NCBI RefSeq assembly: GCF_010499245.1
Contig: NZ_JAAGOW010000001.1
Span: 3,844,001-3,908,000, forward strand
DNA length: 64,000 bases
Direction: 5' to 3'
Origin: Variovorax sp. WS11
Lineage (GTDB): Bacteria; Pseudomonadota; Gammaproteobacteria; Burkholderiales; Burkholderiaceae_C
The position numbers and the translations under genes are program-made. The notes beneath the pieces are model-generated. The model did not search any database and had not been told where the DNA came from. It saw only the letters and a program-made list of their open reading frames with translations. Of the stretch, positions 52,988 through 62,239 are shown piece by piece; the first letter of the stretch is position 1; each line of letters begins with the position of its first letter.

Positions 52988-53815
52988 ATGGCTCCCGTGA
53001 GCGTCGACCATCTGCGGCAGCGCAAGGGTGCCTTCCGCATCGCGCTGATACCCCCGGAAGTGCTGGAGGCGCTCAACGAGGGCCTGCTGGAGACCGTCAA
53101 CCTCAACGAATTCATGGCGCTGGAGCTGCCGCGGCTGGCACGCAGCGTGGCGGGGCAGCTGGGTCTCGATCCGGAGAGCGAGCGGCTGGTCGACACCCTC
53201 GCCATGCTGTCCGCCTTCAAGCCCATGCAGCGCCACGGACATATCGCGCGGGCGCTTTACGACCTCACGGCGCTCCACGTCGAGCGCGACGCGGTGGCGC
53301 ATCGCCTCGCCACGCATCCCAGCGACGTGGCGCGCAGCTGGGCCACGCAATGGGTCACGCTCTCGGGCCTGCCGCTGCCGGCGCAGCTGCAGGCGGTGCG
53401 TCGCTTTGCCGCCGACGCGCACTTCGGTGTGCGCGAGATGGCGTGGATGGCGGTGCGCGAGGCCATCATCGCCTCGCTCGACGAGGCCCTGGTACTGCTG
53501 GCGCCCTGGGCGGCGGACGCCGACCCGAACATCCGCCGCTTCGCCAGCGAGCTCACGCGGCCGCGCGGGGTCTGGTGCGCGCAGATCGAGCGGCTCAAGG
53601 CCGAGCCATGGCTGGGCCTGCCGCTGCTGGAACCCTTGCGGGCCGATCCCAGCCGCTATGTTCAGAACTCGGTCGCCAACTGGCTCAACGATGCCAGCCG
53701 GACGCAGCCCGAGTGGGTCGAGCAGACCTGCGCTCGCTGGCTCGACGAGGGCAGGGGCGTGCCGCAGACCGCGTACATCGTCCGGCGGGCGCTCCGGACA
53801 CTGGACAAGCGCTGA
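52988..53815 (+). CDS. HEAT-repeat protein of the DNA alkylation repair (AlkD-like) group
   Basis: 275 residues, all-helical. The segment PSRYVQNSVANWLNDASRTQ matches the conserved core of the AlkD/COG4335 DNA-alkylation-repair HEAT group, preceded by repeats such as HFGVREMAWMAVREAI and DPNIRRFASELTRP. The family excises 3- and 7-alkylpurines, but many members are uncharacterised and the key acidic residue is not clear to me. It starts 13 nt after the SCO gene, so it may be co-transcribed with the oxidase genes. Confidence 0.75.
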   Translation: MAPVSVDHLRQRKGAFRIALIPPEVLEALNEGLLETVNLNEFMALELPRLARSVAGQLGLDPESERLVDTLAMLSAFKPMQRHGHIARALYDLTALHVERDAVAHRLATHPSDVARSWATQWVTLSGLPLPAQLQAVRRFAADAHFGVREMAWMAVREAIIASLDEALVLLAPWAADADPNIRRFASELTRPRGVWCAQIERLKAEPWLGLPLLEPLRADPSRYVQNSVANWLNDASRTQPEWVEQTCARWLDEGRGVPQTAYIVRRALRTLDKR

Positions 53816-53827
53816 GCCCAAAGAAAA

Positions 53828-53850
53828 AAGCCCGGACGACGCCGGGCTTC
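53828..53850. terminator. Bidirectional intrinsic terminator between alkD-like gene and rpoH
   Basis: AAGCCCGG pairs with CCGGGCTT around a short loop, preceded by an A run. It serves both converging genes. Confidence 0.8.
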
Positions 53851-53870
53851 GATGGGGAGGAGACCGAGGC

Positions 53871-54806
53871 TCAGGCGAATTCCGCCAGCGCCTTCTTCAT
53901 CTTCTTCATGGCCGCAACCTCGATCTGGCGGATGCGCTCGGCGCTCACGCCATAGACCGCGGCCAGCTCATGCAGCGTCATGCCGCCCGAGCCGTCGTCG
54001 TTGACCTTGAGCCAGCGCTCTTCGACGATGCGGCGGCTGCGGTCGTCCAGCGTCGCCAGGGCCGTGGAGATGCCATCGGTCGACAGGCGATCGCGCTGAC
54101 GCGATTCGATCTGCGCGGTGGGCTCCTGCGAGGCGTCGGCCAGGTAGGCGATGGGGCCGAAGCCATCGTCGCCGTCGTCCGAGGGGCTGGGGTCGAGCAG
54201 CACGTCGCCGCCCGACATGCGCGTTTCCATCTCGAGCACTTCCTCGGGCTTCACGTTCAGCCGGGTCGCCACCTGGGAGACCTCGTTCGCGCTCAGCGTG
54301 TCGCGGTGCGTGTCGCCGTCGGCCGAGTCGGCCTTGAAGCCCTGCTTCATCGAGCGCAGGTTGAAGAACAGTTTGCGCTGGGCCTTGGTCGTCGCGACCT
54401 TGACCATGCGCCAGTTCTTCAGGATGTACTCGTGGATCTCGGCCTTGATCCAGTGCATGGCGTAGCTCACCAGCCGCACGCCCTGGTCGGGGTCGAAGCG
54501 CTTGACGGCCTTCATGAGGCCGACATTGCCTTCCTGGATCAGGTCGCCGTGCGGCAGCCCGTAACCCAGGTACTGGCGGGAAATCGAGATCACGAGGCGC
54601 AGGTGCGAGAGCACCAGCGCACCGGCGGCTTCCAGATCATTGGTGTCGCGCAGCCGGCGCGCGTAGCGCTGCTCTTCCTCCTGCGTCAGCAGGGGGAGGC
54701 GGTTGGCTGCGGAAATGTAGGCGTCCAGGTTACCCAGCGAGGGCACCATCGACCAGGGATTGGCGACGGCGAGCTGGTTGGCGGGGGCTCCGGACATTGC
54801 TGTCAT
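53871..54806 (-). CDS. rpoH: RNA polymerase heat-shock sigma factor (sigma-32)
   Basis: 311 residues. Region 2 (YLGYGLPHGDLIQEGNVGLMKAV), the RpoH box QRKLFFNLRSMKQG and region 4 HTH (LHELAAVYGVSAERIRQIE) are all present; the RpoH box separates it from RpoD and RpoS. It directs transcription of chaperone and protease genes. ATG 54806 has AGGAG upstream; an earlier in-frame ATG at 54833 lies too near the operator. A perfect CIRCE element in the leader indicates repression by HrcA. Confidence 0.95.
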   Translation of the reverse strand: MTAMSGAPANQLAVANPWSMVPSLGNLDAYISAANRLPLLTQEEEQRYARRLRDTNDLEAAGALVLSHLRLVISISRQYLGYGLPHGDLIQEGNVGLMKAVKRFDPDQGVRLVSYAMHWIKAEIHEYILKNWRMVKVATTKAQRKLFFNLRSMKQGFKADSADGDTHRDTLSANEVSQVATRLNVKPEEVLEMETRMSGGDVLLDPSPSDDGDDGFGPIAYLADASQEPTAQIESRQRDRLSTDGISTALATLDDRSRRIVEERWLKVNDDGSGGMTLHELAAVYGVSAERIRQIEVAAMKKMKKALAEFA

Positions 54807-54834
54807 TGGGCAAACTCCTTCGTTCAGAGGCATA

Positions 54835-54861
54835 TTAGCACTCGGTTGGACGGAGTGCTAA
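54835..54861 (-). promoter_or_regulatory. CIRCE operator (HrcA-binding site) upstream of rpoH
   Basis: TTAGCACTC (54835-54843), nine bases, then GAGTGCTAA (54853-54861): an exact match to the CIRCE consensus. It lies 28 nt before the rpoH start codon, in the untranslated leader or over the promoter. Confidence 0.95.
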
Positions 54862-54863
54862 GC

Positions 54864-54886
54864 TAAGGGTTCCCCCGGAGTTTCAA
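54864..54886 (-). promoter_or_regulatory. Possible rpoH promoter elements
   Basis: On the minus strand TTGAAA (54881-54886) is followed after eleven bases by CCCTTA (54864-54869). This resembles a sigma-32 promoter (TTGAAA, spacer, CCCCATNT) and also gives a -35 for sigma-70 whose -10 would overlap the CIRCE. Choice of sigma factor is unresolved. Confidence 0.35.
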
Positions 54887-54893
54887 TAGGGTT

Positions 54894-54910
54894 GATAGGC
54901 ACAGCCTATC
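54894..54910. promoter_or_regulatory. Perfect inverted repeat upstream of the rpoH promoter
   Basis: GATAGGC and GCCTATC form 7-base perfect arms around ACA. It lies between the Mpo1-like gene and rpoH. It may be a binding site or the tail hairpin of the upstream gene; no T run supports the second. Confidence 0.4.
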
Positions 54911-54967
54911 CCCGCGCCCTTTCCACGCAATAGGACGGCGCCGGGTCTGCGGCCCGGAAAGCAGCGG

Positions 54968-55429
54968 TTACCAGCGGATGCCCAGGCGCAGGAAAAGCCT
55001 GGACAGCACGAACAGCGGCCCGACCCACAGGTACTGGATGTCTTCGAAGAAGGAAGGTTTCTTGCCCTCGATCTTGTGGCCGACGAACTGGAAGATCCAG
55101 GCCACCACGAAGATGGTGGCGGAGATCGGGAGCACAAGGTCTCCCATCGCGTGCACGGCAGCCAGTGCCACGACGATGCAGACCCCCATCGCGATCAAGA
55201 AGCTCGCGGAGCGCAGCATCAGGTAATAGACCCCGCTGGCGGCCACGAAGGCGTAGGCCACCCACGGATGCAGGGCATACAGCAGGCCGACGATGCTCAG
55301 CATGATCGCCGGGATGGCGATCATGTGGATCGCCTCGTTGGTCGGGTTCTGGTGGCTCTCGCCGTAGTGGGCGAGCAGGCGGTCGACCTTGCGATCGGTG
55401 CCCGGCAGGGGCGTGGCGGCGCTGTGCAT
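54968..55429 (-). CDS. DUF962/Mpo1-like membrane protein
   Basis: 153 residues with three or four membrane helices. The DUF962 (yeast Mpo1/YGL010w) signature is clear: YGESHQNPTNEAIHMIAIPAIML near the start carries conserved His residues, and WIFQFVGHKIEGKKPSFFEDI near the end carries another. Mpo1 is a 2-hydroxy fatty acid dioxygenase; bacterial function is unknown. ATG 55429 has CAGGAGA; an upstream ATG at 55459 is disregarded. Genes on this strand: ftsY upstream, rpoH downstream. Confidence 0.88.
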   Translation of the reverse strand: MHSAATPLPGTDRKVDRLLAHYGESHQNPTNEAIHMIAIPAIMLSIVGLLYALHPWVAYAFVAASGVYYLMLRSASFLIAMGVCIVVALAAVHAMGDLVLPISATIFVVAWIFQFVGHKIEGKKPSFFEDIQYLWVGPLFVLSRLFLRLGIRW

Positions 55430-55490
55430 GGCTGTCTCCTGGCGGGCTCTGCGGCCCATGAAGATGATGCCAGAAGCACCGGCGCCGGCG

Positions 55491-56672
55491 CTATCCCATC
55501 AGGGCCTGGGCGAATTCCCGCGCCTTGAAGGTCTCCAGGTCTTCCAGCTTCTCGCCGACGCCGATGAAATACACCGGAATCGGCCGCTCGCGCGCGATCG
55601 CGCAGAGCACGCCGCCTTTGGCCGTGCCGTCCAGCTTGGTGATGACAAGGCCCGTCAGGCCCAGCGCCTCGTCGAAGGCCCTGACCTGTGCCAGGGCATT
55701 CTGGCCGGTGTTCCCATCGATGACCAGCAGCAGCTCGTGCGGCGCCGTGGCGTCGGCGCGCGTGACCACCCGCTTGATCTTCTTGAGTTCGTCCATCAGG
55801 TGCAGCTGAGTCGGCAGGCGACCGGCGGTGTCGACCAGCACCACATCCTTGCCGCGCGCCTTGCCGGCATTGACCGCGTCGAAGCTCACGGCCGCCGGGT
55901 CGCCGCCCTCCTGGCTCACGATCTCGACCGTGTTGCGGTCGGCCCAGACCAGCAGCTGCTCGCGCGCCGCGGCCCGGAAGGTGTCGGCCGCCGCCAGCAG
56001 GACCGAGGCGCCCTCGTTGGACAAGTGCTTGGTCAGCTTGCCGATCGAGGTGGTCTTGCCGGCGCCGTTGACGCCCGCCACCATGACCACGGTGGGCGTG
56101 TGCTTGCCGATCACCAGCTCCTTCTCGAGCGGCCGCAGCAGGTCCGCAATGGCGTCGGCCAGCAGCACCTTGACCTGCGAAGCCTCGGTCGCCATGTTGC
56201 TGCGCACGCGGCGGCGCAGGTCTTCCAGGAGGTATTCGGTGGCCTTGACGCCTGTGTCGGCCATCAGCAGGGCCTCTTCGAGCTCTTCGTAGAGGGTGTC
56301 GTCGATCTGGGCGTTGACGAAGGCGGCGGTGATGCTGTTGCCGGTCTTGCGCAGGCCTGTCTTGAGCTTGCCGAGCCAGCCGCCGCGCTCGGGAGGCGGG
56401 ACTTCCACGGGCGCAGGCGGCGGCGGTGACGGTGGCACCGGCACCGCCACCGGCGTCTCGGCGGCGGGGACGAGGGACATCGACAGGGGGCTGCCGGCGC
56501 CGCAGGGCAGGAGCAGCCGCGGCGGCGTCGCTTCGGCCGTCTTGCCGCCGAACCAACTGGACGGCGAGAGCAGCGACCGGGCGGGCGCCGGCGGCTCCAC
56601 GGGCGTCTCGGCCGGCGCGGCGGCCGGTGTGTCGCTGTCGGCTGGCGGCTTTTTCTTGAAGAAACTGAACAT
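55491..56672 (-). CDS. ftsY: Signal recognition particle receptor FtsY
   Basis: 393 residues. A Pro/Ala-rich acidic N-terminal region (residues 1-90) precedes the NG domain. GTPase motifs are GVNGAGKTTSIGKL (P-loop), LVDTAGRLPTQ and TKLDGTAKGG. FtsY receives SRP-ribosome complexes at the membrane. It is divergent from the M16 peptidase gene across 29 nt. The N-terminal region is typical of betaproteobacterial FtsY and is not conserved. Confidence 0.95.
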   Translation of the reverse strand: MFSFFKKKPPADSDTPAAAPAETPVEPPAPARSLLSPSSWFGGKTAEATPPRLLLPCGAGSPLSMSLVPAAETPVAVPVPPSPPPPAPVEVPPPERGGWLGKLKTGLRKTGNSITAAFVNAQIDDTLYEELEEALLMADTGVKATEYLLEDLRRRVRSNMATEASQVKVLLADAIADLLRPLEKELVIGKHTPTVVMVAGVNGAGKTTSIGKLTKHLSNEGASVLLAAADTFRAAAREQLLVWADRNTVEIVSQEGGDPAAVSFDAVNAGKARGKDVVLVDTAGRLPTQLHLMDELKKIKRVVTRADATAPHELLLVIDGNTGQNALAQVRAFDEALGLTGLVITKLDGTAKGGVLCAIARERPIPVYFIGVGEKLEDLETFKAREFAQALMG

Positions 56673-56701
56673 CGGGGGGTTTTTACAATCCGACCCATTC
56701 T

Positions 56702-58165
56702 ATGAAACACCCCTCGCCACGCCGCGCTGCGTCTGGTGCGGTGCTGGCCTCGGTGCTGATGGCGCCCTGGGCCGGAGCCGCTCTGGCCCAGACACCTCCG
56801 CCGGACGCTCCCGCCGCCGCCGCTTCTGCGGCCGCCCAGCCGGTCCAGGCCCGTCAATTCACCCTCGCCAACGGCATGACGCTCATCGTCAAGCCCGACC
56901 GGCGCGCGCCGACGGCGGTTCAGATGCTCTGGGTGCGGGTCGGCTCCTTCGACGAGGTCGACGGCACCTCGGGCGTGGCGCATGTGCTCGAGCACATGAT
57001 GTTCAAGGGCAGCAAGGCGCTGAAACCCGGGGAGTTCTCGCGCCGCGTCGCGGCGCTGGGCGGGCGCGAGAACGCCTTCACCACGCGCGACTACACCGGC
57101 TACTACCAGCAGATCCCGGCCGACAAGCTGGAGCAGGTGATGGTGCTGGAGTCCGACCGCTTCGCCAGCAACCAGTGGCCGGACGACGAATTCAAGCGCG
57201 AGATCGAAGTCGTCAAGGAAGAGCGCCGCCTGCGCACCGACGACCAGCCGCGCGCCCTGCTGGGCGAGCAGCAGAACGCCGCCATCTTCACCGCCTCGGC
57301 CTACCACCGTCCCATCGTCGGCTGGATGAGCGACCTCGACGCGATGACGCCGGCCGACGCGCGTGCCTTCTTCCAGCGCTGGTACGTGCCCGCCAACGCG
57401 GCGGTGGTGATCGCCGGCGACGTCGATGTGGAGCGCGTGCGCGCCCTGGCCGAGAAGTACTACGGCCGCATTCCCGCCCGTGCCGTGCCCGAGCGCAAGC
57501 CGCGCATCGAGCCGGCGCAGCGCGGCATCCGGCGCATCGAATTCAAGGCGCCGGCCGAGCAGGCCTACGTCTCGCTGGCATTCCGCTCGCCGCAGATCCC
57601 CGCGACCGACCAGTTCGACGGCGCGAGCGATGTCTATGCGCTCACGGTGCTGTCCGCCGTGCTCGACGGCTATCCCGGTGCGCGGCTCGACCGCGCGCTC
57701 ACGCAGGGCCCGGGCCGCGTGGCCGACTCGGCCGGCGCGTATGCGGGCTTCGTCGGCCGCGGCCCGCAGCTTTTCGTACTGGATGGGGTGCCTGCCGCCG
57801 GCAAGACGCCGGAGGTGGTCGAGGCCGCGCTGCGCGAGCAGGTGGCGAAGATCGCCCGCGAGGGCATCGGCGCCGCCGAACTGGCCCGCGTCAAGACCCA
57901 ATGGACGGCCAGCGAGACCTACAAGCTCGATTCGGTGATGGCCCAGGCACGCGAGCTCGGCAGCCACTGGATTCAGGGCCTGCCGCTCGACGCCAGCGCG
58001 CGCATCATCGCGCGCCTGCAGAAGGTGACGGCCGAAGAAGTGCAGGCGGTGGCCGCGAAGTACTTCGGCGACGACCAGCTGACGGCTGCCATCCTGCGGC
58101 CGCTGCCGCCCGACCCCCAACGCCGCGCGCGCGGCTTCGCGGCGCCTGCGGGCGACCTGCGTTGA
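56702..58165 (+). CDS. M16-family zinc metallopeptidase (catalytic subunit)
   Basis: 487 residues. Secreted: signal peptide to AGAALAQ. The inverted zinc motif HxxEH is H94-E97-H98 in GVAHVLEHMMFKG, and the remainder is the two-half M16 fold. These pitrilysin/processing-peptidase-like enzymes degrade periplasmic peptides. There is no ribosome-binding site, and a TACAAT -10-like box at 56684-56689 would start transcription within a few bases of the ATG, so the mRNA may be leaderless. A non-catalytic partner follows 20 nt later. Confidence 0.9.
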   Translation: MKHPSPRRAASGAVLASVLMAPWAGAALAQTPPPDAPAAAASAAAQPVQARQFTLANGMTLIVKPDRRAPTAVQMLWVRVGSFDEVDGTSGVAHVLEHMMFKGSKALKPGEFSRRVAALGGRENAFTTRDYTGYYQQIPADKLEQVMVLESDRFASNQWPDDEFKREIEVVKEERRLRTDDQPRALLGEQQNAAIFTASAYHRPIVGWMSDLDAMTPADARAFFQRWYVPANAAVVIAGDVDVERVRALAEKYYGRIPARAVPERKPRIEPAQRGIRRIEFKAPAEQAYVSLAFRSPQIPATDQFDGASDVYALTVLSAVLDGYPGARLDRALTQGPGRVADSAGAYAGFVGRGPQLFVLDGVPAAGKTPEVVEAALREQVAKIAREGIGAAELARVKTQWTASETYKLDSVMAQARELGSHWIQGLPLDASARIIARLQKVTAEEVQAVAAKYFGDDQLTAAILRPLPPDPQRRARGFAAPAGDLR

Positions 58166-58185
58166 AGACCGGGAGCGGCCCCACC

Positions 58186-59526
58186 ATGCTGAGCTTCAAG
58201 AACACCCGAACCCTGCTGTGCCTCGCACTGGCGCTGGCCGGCGCTGCGGCGCAGGCGGCCGTGCCGATCGAGCACTGGACGCTGCCCAGCGGCGCCAAGA
58301 TCTACCTGGCTTCCACCGACGCCTTGCCCATCGTCGACGTGCAGATCGATTTCGACGCCGGCAGCCGGCGCGATCCACCGGCGCGGTCTGGCCTGGCCGG
58401 CGTGACGGCCGGCATGGTCGAAAAAGGAATCCGCGCGAATGGGAGCGATCCAGCCATGGACCAGAACGCGTTGGGCGAAGCCTGGGCCGATCTGGGCGCC
58501 AACTTCGACGCCAGCGCCGGCGCCGACCGCATGAGCTTCTCGCTGCGCACGCTGTCCGAGCCGACGCTGTTGCACAAGGCGGTGCAGCTCGCGGCGCGCG
58601 AGATCGGCGAGCCGGCCTTCCCCGAGGACGTCTGGCAGCGCGAGCGCGAGCGCATCAACGCCTCGATCCGCGAATCCAACACCAAGCCCGCGACCCTGGC
58701 GGCGCGCACCTTCTCGCAGGACGTGTTCGGCGACCATCCCTACGGGCAGGATACGACCGAGGCCACCCTGGCGCGCATCGACACCGCCGCGATGCGGCAG
58801 CGCTACGAGCAGCTGATCCTGCCTTGCCGCGCCAAGCTCAGCATCGTCGGCGCGGTCACGCGCGTGCAGGCGGAAACCATCGCGAACACGCTGCTGTCGC
58901 GCCTGCCTTCACCGGCGGGCGGCTGCGCCGCGCTGCCGCCGGTGCCCGATGTCGTTCCCCTTACCGCGCCCAAGGACGAGCGCCTGCCTTTCGATTCGGC
59001 GCAGGCCCATGTCTGGATCGGCCAGCCCGGCTACCCGCGTAGCGATCCGGATCATTTCGCCCTCACCCTCGGCAACTACATCCTGGGCGGCGGCGGCTTC
59101 GTCTCGCGCCTGACCGAGCAGGTGCGCGAGAAGCGCGGCCTGGCCTACAGCGTCTACAGCAGCTTCTCGCCGGGCCTGCACGCGGGCTCCTTCCGCATCG
59201 GGTTCCAGACCCGGCCCGACCAGGCGGCCGAGGCGGTGAAGGTCTCGCGCGAGGTGCTCGCCAGCTTCGTCGCCGAAGGGCCCACCGAGGCCGAGCTCAA
59301 GGCCGCCAAGGACAACCTGATCGGCGGCTTTCCGCTCCTGCTCGACAGCAATCGCAAGCTGCTCGGCAACGTGTCGAACATCGCGTGGAACGACCTGCCG
59401 CTCGACTACCTCGAGACCTGGACCGCGCGCATGAACGCGGTCACGGCGGCGGACGTCAAGGCCGCCTTCGCGCGCAAGCTGCAGCCCGCTCGCATGGTGA
59501 CGGTGGTCGTCGGCGGCAAGCCCTAA
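58186..59526 (+). CDS. M16-family peptidase homologue lacking the zinc motif
   Basis: 446 residues. Signal peptide ([14 protein letters not shown]), then [21 protein letters not shown]. At the place of HxxEH it reads [10 protein letters not shown], so zinc is not bound. This parallels mitochondrial processing-peptidase and PqqFG pairs in which one subunit is inert and shapes the chamber with a catalytic partner, here the gene 20 nt upstream. The C-terminal half has the usual [20 protein letters not shown] segment. Confidence 0.9.
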   Translation: MLSFKNTRTLLCLALALAGAAAQAAVPIEHWTLPSGAKIYLASTDALPIVDVQIDFDAGSRRDPPARSGLAGVTAGMVEKGIRANGSDPAMDQNALGEAWADLGANFDASAGADRMSFSLRTLSEPTLLHKAVQLAAREIGEPAFPEDVWQRERERINASIRESNTKPATLAARTFSQDVFGDHPYGQDTTEATLARIDTAAMRQRYEQLILPCRAKLSIVGAVTRVQAETIANTLLSRLPSPAGGCAALPPVPDVVPLTAPKDERLPFDSAQAHVWIGQPGYPRSDPDHFALTLGNYILGGGGFVSRLTEQVREKRGLAYSVYSSFSPGLHAGSFRIGFQTRPDQAAEAVKVSREVLASFVAEGPTEAELKAAKDNLIGGFPLLLDSNRKLLGNVSNIAWNDLPLDYLETWTARMNAVTAADVKAAFARKLQPARMVTVVVGGKP

Positions 59527-59587
59527 GACTGCGCATCGCCGCTTGGCTACCATCCTCGCCTTACAGCGCAACACGAGGAGCGACAAG

Positions 59588-60403
59588 ATGGCGATGGATG
59601 TGGTGGACTACGAGATCCGCGGCGCCGAGATGCAGTTCGTCGAAGTCGAACTGGACCCCGGCGAGGCGGCCATCGGCGAGGCCGGCAGCCTGATGTTCAT
59701 GGACGGCGGCATCGCCATGGACACGGTGTTCGGCGACGGCTCGGCGCAGCAGGGCGGTGGCCTGTTCGGCAAGCTGCTGGGCGCGGGCAAGCGGCTGGTC
59801 ACGGGCGAATCGCTCTTCACCACCGTCTACACCAACAACGCGCAGGACAAGCGCCGCGTGGCCTTCGCCGCGCCCTATCCCGGCAAGATCCTGCCGATGG
59901 ACCTGAAAGCGCTGGGCGGCACGCTGATCTGCCAGAAGGATGCGTTTCTCTGCGCCGCGCGCGGCGTGAGCCTGGGCATCGCCTTCCAGCGCAAGCTCTC
60001 GGTCGGCTTCTTCGGCGGCGAGGGCTTCATCATGCAGAAGCTCGACGGCGACGGCCTGGCCTTCGTGCACGCCGGCGGCACGGTGGTCGAGCGCGAGCTG
60101 GCGCCGGGCCAGATGCTGATGGTGGACACCGGCTGCGTGGTGGCCTTCACCCCGAACGTCAATTTCGAGATCGAGTACGTCGGCAAGATCAAGACCGCCC
60201 TGTTCGGCGGCGAGGGCCTGTTCTTCGCCAAGCTCGGCGGCCCCGGCACCGTCTGGCTGCAGAGCCTGCCCTTCTCGCGCCTCGCCTCGCGCGTGTTCGC
60301 GGCGGCACCGCAACGCGGCGGTTCGCGCGAAGAGGGCTCGGTGCTGGGCGGCTTCGGTGCCGGCGGGCTGCTGGGCGGCGTTCTCGGCGGCGACGATGAA
60401 TAA
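59588..60403 (+). CDS. TIGR00266/AIM24-family protein
   Basis: 271 residues with an all-beta trypsin-inhibitor-like barrel: [40 protein letters not shown] and glycine-rich end. The family includes yeast AIM24; bacterial function is unknown. ATG 59588 has GAGGAG upstream; an earlier in-frame ATG at 59543 is ignored. The stop overlaps the rsmD start by 8 nt. Confidence 0.9.
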   Translation: MAMDVVDYEIRGAEMQFVEVELDPGEAAIGEAGSLMFMDGGIAMDTVFGDGSAQQGGGLFGKLLGAGKRLVTGESLFTTVYTNNAQDKRRVAFAAPYPGKILPMDLKALGGTLICQKDAFLCAARGVSLGIAFQRKLSVGFFGGEGFIMQKLDGDGLAFVHAGGTVVERELAPGQMLMVDTGCVVAFTPNVNFEIEYVGKIKTALFGGEGLFFAKLGGPGTVWLQSLPFSRLASRVFAAAPQRGGSREEGSVLGGFGAGGLLGGVLGGDDE

Positions 60404-61046
60404 GCGGGCACCGGCGCGCAGCAGTGCGAAGGCGGCACCGAGGCCAGCCGAGGCGCGCCGCAACGAGGTCCGCATCATCGGCGGCCAATGGAAGCGCACT
60501 CGCCTCGCCGTGGCCGACAAGCCCGGCTTGCGCCCCACGCCCGACCGCGTGCGCGAGACGCTGTTCAACTGGCTCGCCAGTCTGGCGGGGGTCAGTGGCG
60601 GGGAGTTGCTGGACTGGCACTGCATCGATGCCTTCGCGGGCACCGGGGCGCTCGGCTTCGAGGCGGCCTCGCGCGGCGCGGCCTCCGTGCTGCTGTGCGA
60701 GCAGGACGCGGCGCTGGTCGCGCAACTGCAGGCGTTGAAGACAAAGCTGGAGGCGGCCGCGGTGCGCATCGAACGCGGCAATGGCGTCACCGCCCTCGAA
60801 CGTGCGGCGGCGGGCAGCCTGCATGCCGTGTTCCTCGACCCACCATTCGAGAACACGGCCCTCTACGAGCCCGCCCTGCGCGCCGCGGCGCGCGCGCTAC
60901 GGCCCGAGGGGGTGGTCTACCTCGAAGCGGCGCGCCGGTGGGCCGACGAGGAACTGGCCGCCCTCGGGCTCGGCGTGTTCCGATATCTCAAGGCCGGCGC
61001 GGTCCATGCACATCTCTTGATACTTGCGACTGACAGCACTGCATAA
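60396..61046 (+). CDS. rsmD: 16S rRNA (guanine(966)-N2)-methyltransferase RsmD
   Basis: 216 residues. Rossmann methyltransferase with motif [15 protein letters not shown], the RsmD start [13 protein letters not shown] and [15 protein letters not shown], and motif IV LDPPFEN. Methylates G966 of 16S rRNA. ATG 60396 overlaps the AIM24 gene end. The N-terminal ~30 residues are low-complexity and vary in the family. Confidence 0.94.
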   Translation: MNKRAPARSSAKAAPRPAEARRNEVRIIGGQWKRTRLAVADKPGLRPTPDRVRETLFNWLASLAGVSGGELLDWHCIDAFAGTGALGFEAASRGAASVLLCEQDAALVAQLQALKTKLEAAAVRIERGNGVTALERAAAGSLHAVFLDPPFENTALYEPALRAAARALRPEGVVYLEAARRWADEELAALGLGVFRYLKAGAVHAHLLILATDSTA

Positions 61047-61082
61047 TCCGGCCGAAGCAGGCCGCACCAGGAGGAAGCAACC

Positions 61083-61586
61083 ATGTCCAGCAATGTGATC
61101 GCGGTGTACCCCGGCACTTTCGACCCCATGACGCTCGGCCACGAAGACGTGGTGCGACGAGCGACCCAGCTGTTCTCGAAGGTCATCGTGGCGGTGGCCG
61201 CGGGCCATCACAAGAAGGCGATGTTCACGCTGCAGGAGCGCATGGACATGGCGCGCAAGGCGGTGGCGCCTTTCAGCGATCAGGTCACGGTGGAGAGCTT
61301 TTCGGGCCTGTTGCGCGACTTCGTCGTGGCGCGCGGCGGCAAGGCCATGGTGCGCGGCCTTCGCGCCGTGACCGACTTCGACTACGAGTTCCAGCTCGCC
61401 GGCATGAACCGCTCGCTGATGCCCGAGGTCGAGACCGTGTTCCTCACGCCCAGCGACAAATACCAGTTCATCTCCAGCACCTTCGTGCGCGAGATCGCAG
61501 TGCTCGGCGGCGAGGTCGACAAGTTCGTTTCGCGCAACGTGCAGGACAGCCTCATGGCCAAGGTACGCAGTCTGGGCCGCGAATGA
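61083..61586 (+). CDS. coaD: Phosphopantetheine adenylyltransferase
   Basis: 167 residues of the nucleotidyltransferase fold: YPGTFDPMTLGHEDVV (TxGH), then RGLRAVTDFDYEFQLAGMNR and the ISSTFVREIA block. It adds AMP to 4'-phosphopantetheine, the penultimate CoA step. Placement behind rsmD is the usual pairing. Its stop overlaps pxpB by 4 nt. Confidence 0.95.
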   Translation: MSSNVIAVYPGTFDPMTLGHEDVVRRATQLFSKVIVAVAAGHHKKAMFTLQERMDMARKAVAPFSDQVTVESFSGLLRDFVVARGGKAMVRGLRAVTDFDYEFQLAGMNRSLMPEVETVFLTPSDKYQFISSTFVREIAVLGGEVDKFVSRNVQDSLMAKVRSLGRE

Positions 61587-62239
61587 GCCCGGGGCCGCGC
61601 CTGCACGCTTTGGGCGACGCGGCATTGCTGTGCGAGCTGCCGGCGCCCGCGACGCTGGCGCAGCAGCAGCAGATCTGGGCACTGACGAACGAGGCCCTGC
61701 AGTGGCGCGGCGTGCGCGAGGTGCTGCCGGGCATGAACAACCTGAGCCTGCTCTTCGATCCCGAAGAGGTCGATGCGGCCGAGCTCGAGATGCAGGTGTT
61801 GTCGGCCTGGCCGCAGCTCGCGGGCATGGCGATCGAAGGGCGCGAGATCCGCATCCCGGTCGCCTATGGCGGCGAGGCCGGCCCCGACCTGGCCGAGGTG
61901 GCGGCCCACACCGGGCTCGCGCCGGCCGAGGTGGTGCGGCGCCACAGCGAGGCCGAGTACGTGGTCTATCTGCTGGGCTTCCTGCCGGGCTTCGGCTTCC
62001 TGGGCGGGCTGCCGCCGGAACTGGCGACGCCACGGCGTGCCGAACCCCGGGTCGCGGTGCCGGCCCGTTCGGTCGGCATCGGCGGTGCGCAGACCGGCAT
62101 CTATCCGCTGGTCTCGCCGGGCGGCTGGCAGCTGATCGGCCGCACGCCGCTCGAGCTCTTCGATCCGCGCGCCGCCGAGCCCACCCTGCTGCGTCCGGGC
62201 GACCGCGTGCGCTTCGTCGTCGAAAGCGCCGAGCTGTGA
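61583..62239 (+). CDS. pxpB: 5-oxoprolinase subunit B (PxpB/KipI)
   Basis: 218 residues. KipI/AHS1 family: MNNLSLLFDPEEVDAAELEM, GFLPGFGFLGGLPPEL and SVGIGGAQTGIYPLVSPGGW are diagnostic. With PxpC and PxpA it hydrolyses 5-oxoproline to glutamate with ATP. The start overlaps coaD, and the stop overlaps pxpC by 4 nt. Confidence 0.93.
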   Translation: MSPGPRLHALGDAALLCELPAPATLAQQQQIWALTNEALQWRGVREVLPGMNNLSLLFDPEEVDAAELEMQVLSAWPQLAGMAIEGREIRIPVAYGGEAGPDLAEVAAHTGLAPAEVVRRHSEAEYVVYLLGFLPGFGFLGGLPPELATPRRAEPRVAVPARSVGIGGAQTGIYPLVSPGGWQLIGRTPLELFDPRAAEPTLLRPGDRVRFVVESAEL

